A stretch of DNA of 6,256 bases, taken from contig WFTX01000193.1 in assembly GCA_015485235.1 (NCBI GenBank), positions 1 to 6,256 on the forward strand, in the 5' to 3' direction. Made by a program: the position numbers and the translations under genes. Of this stretch, positions 4,663 through 6,256 are shown one piece after another. A model generated the notes under the pieces. That model was not told the DNA's origin and did not search any database. It saw only the letters and a list, made by a program, of their open reading frames with translations. Every line of letters starts with the position of its first letter. The stretch's first letter is position 1. This stretch comes from Nitrospirota bacterium. Lineage in GTDB: Bacteria; Nitrospirota; Thermodesulfovibrionia; Thermodesulfovibrionales; JdFR-85.

Positions 4663-6256
4663 CTAAACCACCTTGATCCTGGTGACCTCCCGGCCGTCAG
4701 GGTCCACTACATGAACGGCACAGGCCATACAGGGATCAAAAGAATGGATTGTCCGGAGAATCTCAAGGGGCTGTTCAGGATCGGCAACCGGAGTGCCTAT
4801 CAGAGCCTCCTCGTAGGGTCCTCTCTGTCCCTTTGCATCCCTTGGAGAACCGTTCCAGGTGCTTGGGACCACGATCTGGTAATTCTCGATCTTTCCGTCC
4901 CTGATCTTGACCCAGTGACCCAGTGCTCCCCTCGGGGCCTCATGCCAGCCGTAACCCTGGGCCTCCTTCGGCCATGTTGAGGGTTCCCACCTCTCATTTG
5001 CATGAATCCGGTAATCACCCTTCTTCATATTGGCTGCAAGTTCATCAAGCCAGACAGGAAGCATCTCTGCCGTCACAAGTGTCTCAACACCACGTGCGGC
5101 TGTCCTGCCAAGGGTTGAGAAGAGTATTGCCGCAGGCACATCCAGTTTTTTCAGGACAAAGTTGACCACTTCCTGGACCCTTTTGTGGCCTGAAGCATAG
5201 GCCACAAGCATCCTGGCAAGGGGACCTACCTCCATGGGCCTTTCCTCATACCGGGGCGACTTTATCCAGGAGTACTTCTTCCCGTCTCCAAGGTACTTGT
5301 ATGGTGGCTTGGGACCGGTGTAGTTGTATTTCGTCTCGCCGTCCCAGGGGTGTTTGCCCTTGTCGTCTCCACCTGAGTAATCATACCAGGAGTGGGTGAC
5401 ATACTCGGTGATCTTTGTGTGGTCTACAGGATGAACGGTGCTGAGGTCCTTTCCATATATGGCTCCCCTCGGAAAGAAGAGGTTGTCCGTATTGGACTTG
5501 GTATCCTGCTCGAATACACCATAGGCCAGGAAGTTACCCACGCCTGCACCGTATCCGGCCCATTCCTTGTAAAATGATGCTACCGCAAGAAGGTCAGGAA
5601 TATAGACCTTCTCCACAAAGGCAAGGGCCTTCTTTGCCAGGCCGGTGATAAAGGCAATGGTGTCAGCATTAAGGGCATTCTGACTGGCTGGGTCTATTGG
5701 CACAGCCATACCACCGACCAGGTAGGTCTGGGCATGGGGGTTCTTTGAGCCAAGTGTGGCATGGATCCTGATGACATCCCTCTGCCAGTCAAGGGCCTCA
5801 AGGTAATGAGCCACTGCCATCAGGTTTGCCTCGGGCGGCAGTTTGTATGCCCTGTGTCCCCAGTAGGCATTCGTGAAAGGCCCTATCTGGCCGGAGTCAA
5901 CAAATGCCTTCAGCTTTGCCTTGACACCCTTGAAATAGGCTGTCGAGGAGTTGTGCCAGTCCGAGATGGACTGGGCGAGGGCAGATGTTTTCTTAGGGTC
6001 TGCCTTCAGTGCGCTTACGATATCCACCCAGTCAAGGGCATGGAGATGATAGAAGTGTATGACATGATCCTGGACGTACTGAATGCCCGTGATCAGGTTC
6101 CTGATTATCCTTGCGTTGTCTGGAATGGTAATCTTTAAGGCGTTTTCGACCGCTCTCACCGAGGCGGTTGCATGAACCGTAGTTCAGACGCCTCATATCC
6201 GCTGGGCAAAATACCAGGCATCCCTTGGATCACGTCCCTTGAGGATGATCTCAATC
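4663..6256 (-). CDS. hyaB: [NiFe] hydrogenase large subunit with two in-frame UGA (Sec) codons, 5' partial
   Basis: This is the catalytic subunit of a membrane-bound group 1 uptake hydrogenase; 530 codons are visible and the N-terminus lies beyond the right edge. Conserved blocks are IEIILKGRDPRDAWYFAQRI, TTVHATASVRAVENAL, HYLEALDWQRD, NPHAQTYLVGGMAVPID and the C-terminal DPCMACAVH (4711-4737), whose two Cys are TGT. A 15-residue tail after that His would be removed by HyaD. In the N-terminal RxCGxC motif both Cys positions are TGA (6193-6195 and 6184-6186), giving RIUGVUTTVH. There is no other stop or frameshift, and homology continues unbroken on both sides. UGA ends ccoG, hyaD and hypC normally, so it is not generally recoded. 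Translation of both UGAs as selenocysteine is the best explanation. The GTG at 6157-6159 would be taken as the start by gene callers, but it is an internal valine. A double-mutant pseudogene is possible but unlikely. Confidence 0.9.
6149..6168 (-). promoter_or_regulatory. candidate bacterial SECIS element in hyaB mRNA
   Basis: In the hyaB mRNA, ACCGCCUC (6168-6161) pairs with GAG (6157-6155) and GCGGU (6153-6149) around a GGU loop, with one bulged A (6154): eight base pairs in all. Bacterial SECIS hairpins recognised by SelB lie just 3' of the UGA, with a small apical loop that has G near its 5' side. Here the loop begins after 23 intervening bases from the second UGA and 32 from the first, both within the range I recall for bacterial SECIS models (about 16-37). 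The E. coli fdhF SECIS loop also contains GGU. The sequence encodes the conserved residues TASVRAV, so pairing is compatible with coding. Confidence 0.6.
6161..6194 (-). repeat. alternative hairpin spanning both UGA codons
   Basis: In the hyaB mRNA, GAGGCG (6194-6189, containing part of the first UGA) pairs perfectly with CGCCUC (6166-6161). Inside this, UGAAC (6186-6182, containing the second UGA) pairs perfectly with GUUCA (6177-6173) around a UACG loop closed by C-G, an especially stable UNCG-type tetraloop. This fold shares 6161-6166 with the GGU-loop hairpin and is mutually exclusive with it. It may be the folded state before the ribosome arrives, or a second recoding signal. Confidence 0.5.

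Noticed and set aside
6184..6195. hyaB as a pseudogene or frameshifted gene
   Set aside because: The frame never changes, both stops fall exactly on the catalytic Cys codons, and 530 codons plus the downstream operon genes are intact.

Overview
The window is bacterial chromosomal DNA carrying two convergent gene blocks for respiration. The genes are densely packed, with overlapping or nearly touching ends, Shine-Dalgarno sites and GTG as well as ATG starts. A membrane-anchored [NiFe] uptake hydrogenase beside cbb3-oxidase assembly genes suggests a Gram-negative bacterium able to couple H2 oxidation to (micro)aerobic respiration. The phylum cannot be fixed from the sequence; Nitrospirota or a Desulfobacterota-like lineage is only a guess.

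Left block, + strand. Positions 2-55 are the last 17 codons of a c-type cytochrome, plausibly the end of a cco operon. Next comes a 386-base gene-free stretch (56-441) with several strong dyads and a terminator-like hairpin at 348-377. Four tightly linked genes follow: a compact CcoG/FixG, FixH, a small YtkA-like lipoprotein, and a DsbD/TauE-type membrane protein. They look like a copper delivery and assembly set for a cbb3-type oxidase. The copper ATPase CcoI/FixI is not in the window.

Right block, - strand, read from position 6256 leftwards: the hydrogenase large subunit HyaB (5' end outside the window), the cytochrome b subunit HyaC, a 20-bp perfect hairpin, the maturation endopeptidase HyaD, and the chaperone HypC. 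HypC ends 12 bases from the end of the left block. The small subunit would lie beyond the right edge.

The main finding is in HyaB. The first recognisable ORF start (GTG at 6159) is not the real start, because the conserved large-subunit sequence continues upstream in the same frame to the window edge. It is interrupted by exactly two TGA codons (6184-6186 and 6193-6195), which replace both nickel-binding cysteines of the N-terminal RxCGxC motif, giving R-I-U-G-V-U-T-T-V-H. The C-terminal motif DPCMACAVH keeps normal cysteine codons. A SECIS-like hairpin with a GGU loop lies 23 and 32 bases after the two TGAs. The best reading is a hydrogenase with two selenocysteines in the N-terminal motif, the reverse of classical [NiFeSe] hydrogenases, which carry selenocysteine in the C-terminal motif. 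An automatic annotation would truncate this gene and lose half of its active site.
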